5,925 bases of DNA from JBEKDJ01 sp050014415 (GTDB lineage: Bacteria; Desulfobacterota; BSN033; UBA1163). How positions within the stretch are numbered: the first letter of the stretch is position 1; the number at the start of each line of letters is the position of its first letter. Positions 5,273 through 5,925 of the stretch are shown piece after piece. The notes below the pieces were generated by a model. The model made no database searches, had not been told where the DNA came from, and worked only from the letters and a program-made list of their open reading frames with translations. Made by a program: the position numbers and the translations under genes. Where the stretch lies: assembly GCA_050014415.1 (NCBI GenBank), contig JBEKDJ010000322.1, positions 1 through 5,925 on the forward strand, read 5' to 3'.

Positions 5273-5407
5273 CGAATACAAATTCCAGACATCAAGCACC
5301 ATAGCCAAATGGGCTTCAATTGAAAATAACCAAATCCTAAACCGTACGTTCGGATCACTTGTGACGAACACGCGACTAGATATCGTTATGGGAGACCCAC
5401 TTTATCC

Positions 5408-5455
5408 GGAATTGGGTTATTGGTAATCATTTCGTTCTAGGAATTGGGTGATTGG
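5408..5455. repeat. Imperfect direct repeat, 32-bp period
   Basis: GGAATTGGGTTATTGG (5408-5423) recurs at 5440-5455 with one mismatch (T to G at position 11), separated by 16 bp of unrelated sequence. The spacing of three helical turns could suit a pair of protein-binding sites, but it lies more than 170 bp from the next gene start and may be simple repeat DNA. Confidence 0.5.
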
Positions 5456-5526
5456 CTATTTTTGAGACGATCATAGGGTTTTATCAGGCTTCCAGTTGCT
5501 TCCTGTCACTGACTTCCTCATTTCCC

Positions 5527-5558
5527 TTGACTTGCGGCGAGCATCTATCTTACATAAT
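5527..5558 (+). promoter_or_regulatory. Weak promoter candidate for the DUF362 gene
   Basis: TTGACT (5527-5532, 5 of 6) is followed by CATAAT (5553-5558, 5 of 6), but the 20-bp spacer is longer than the preferred 16-18. If used, the leader would be about 65 nt. Confidence 0.2.
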
Positions 5559-5630
5559 TAATTGATCCTATTGAATAAATCATAACGGAGCCTTCCAAAA
5601 GGAACTGAGTTTATCCTAAGGAGATAGCGG

Positions 5631-5925
5631 ATGTCTGATTCCAAAGAAATGCCCTTGACCCGGCGAGGTCATGATAACAAGGTGCTCGGCCGCAGTGGTA
5701 GGCCGTTATTGGTGGTCGTAGAAGGAGTAAATATTAAGCCGCCACAAAAAGCCCACAAACACAGACTAAAACGGGGCCGTTGCATTACTTTTGCGGTTCT
5801 CTATAGTACCATGATTGATGCCGGGCTGAGAGCCATTGGCGGGTTGGATCGGGTCATCGGTGATCACCGAGAAGTTCTTCTCAAACCTAACACCAACCAA
5901 CGAGATCCTTTCCCCTCTATTACCG
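5631..5925 (+). CDS. DUF362-family protein, N-terminal part (runs off the window)
   Basis: An open frame of 98 codons reaches the window end without a stop. The start ATG 5631 has a strong Shine-Dalgarno AAGGAG (5618-5623) at 7-nt spacing. After a basic N-terminal stretch of about 50 residues comes YSTMIDAGLRAIGGLDRVI (59-76), then EVLLKPNTNQRDPFPSIT (81-98). The helix followed by a VLLKPN strand and a D-P-x-P-x-x-T turn is the hallmark opening of DUF362, a family of uncertain function whose members often carry C-terminal ferredoxin motifs in anaerobes; that part is not visible here. There is an RR pair at 11-12 but no proper hydrophobic core after it, so a Tat signal is unlikely. The function is unknown and the family call is fairly sure. 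Confidence 0.75.
   Translation, partial: MSDSKEMPLTRRGHDNKVLGRSGRPLLVVVEGVNIKPPQKAHKHRLKRGRCITFAVLYSTMIDAGLRAIGGLDRVIGDHREVLLKPNTNQRDPFPSIT

Larger units (their letters stand above)
5273..5630. other. Non-coding spacer between coaBC and the DUF362 gene
   Basis: No credible ORF or structured RNA is seen in these 358 bp. Frames on the minus strand running into coaBC lack start signals and are shadows. The DNA is AT-rich, with many short GGATTTGG/GGAATTTG-like words on the minus strand in the first 120 bp, and a direct repeat at 5408-5455. No clear terminator follows coaBC. A possible promoter for the next gene lies near 5527-5558. Confidence 0.5.

Noticed and set aside
5273..5630. A riboswitch or other structured leader before the DUF362 gene
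   Set aside because: No cobalamin, TPP, SAM or similar conserved boxes and no strong paired stems were found by eye.
1..5925. CRISPR array, toxin-antitoxin pair, phage defence or transposase gene
   Set aside because: No regular short repeats with unique spacers, no paired small ORFs with suitable signals, and no transposase or integrase motifs in any frame.

Overview
The window looks like chromosomal DNA of an anaerobic bacterium, most likely a sulfate-reducing or syntrophic member of the Desulfobacterota (old Deltaproteobacteria). This rests on the gene set ([4Fe-4S] proteins, NiFe-hydrogenase maturation genes, a methyltransferase-type UroD-family protein, a DUF362 protein) and on intergenic dispersed repeats of a style I recall from such genomes. 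It is an inference, because nothing here is diagnostic at the genus level. All recognisable genes are on the + strand, separated by long, repeat-rich gaps rather than packed into one tight operon.

Layout: (1) 1-549, the 3' part of a cysteine-rich protein with two [4Fe-4S] ferredoxin motifs. (2) 550-667, a short spacer with a dispersed repeat and a possible promoter. (3) 668-1009, hypA. (4) 1010-1249, a spacer filled by a 141-bp inverted-repeat element, a perfect 24-bp palindrome and more repeat-like sequence. (5) 1250-1975, hypB, whose last dozen codons run antisense through the 3' half of a decayed tRNA-like sequence (1938-2013, minus strand). (6) 2014-2534, AT-rich DNA without a convincing gene, closed by a hairpin plus T-run. 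(7) 2633-3877, a UroD/methylcobamide methyltransferase-like gene interrupted by one in-frame TAG at 3680; the conserved C-terminus continues in the same frame to a second TAG. (8) 3878-4036, a spacer with a tiny possible ORF and a promoter-like site very close to the next gene. (9) 4037-5272, coaBC, complete. (10) 5273-5630, a non-coding spacer with an imperfect direct repeat. (11) 5631-end, the 5' part of a DUF362 gene with a strong ribosome binding site.

How the genes work together: HypA and HypB act as a pair, delivering nickel to NiFe-hydrogenase precursors, but no hypCDEF or hydrogenase genes are in view. The upstream Fe-S protein is compatible with electron transfer in the same anaerobic metabolism, though no direct link can be shown. 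coaBC is a housekeeping coenzyme A gene. The UroD-like protein would act in C1/corrinoid metabolism if it is still made full length.

I see no clear new multi-gene system. The two observations most worth following are the single in-frame TAG in an otherwise intact methyltransferase-like gene, and the tRNA-like remnant fused antisense to the end of hypB.
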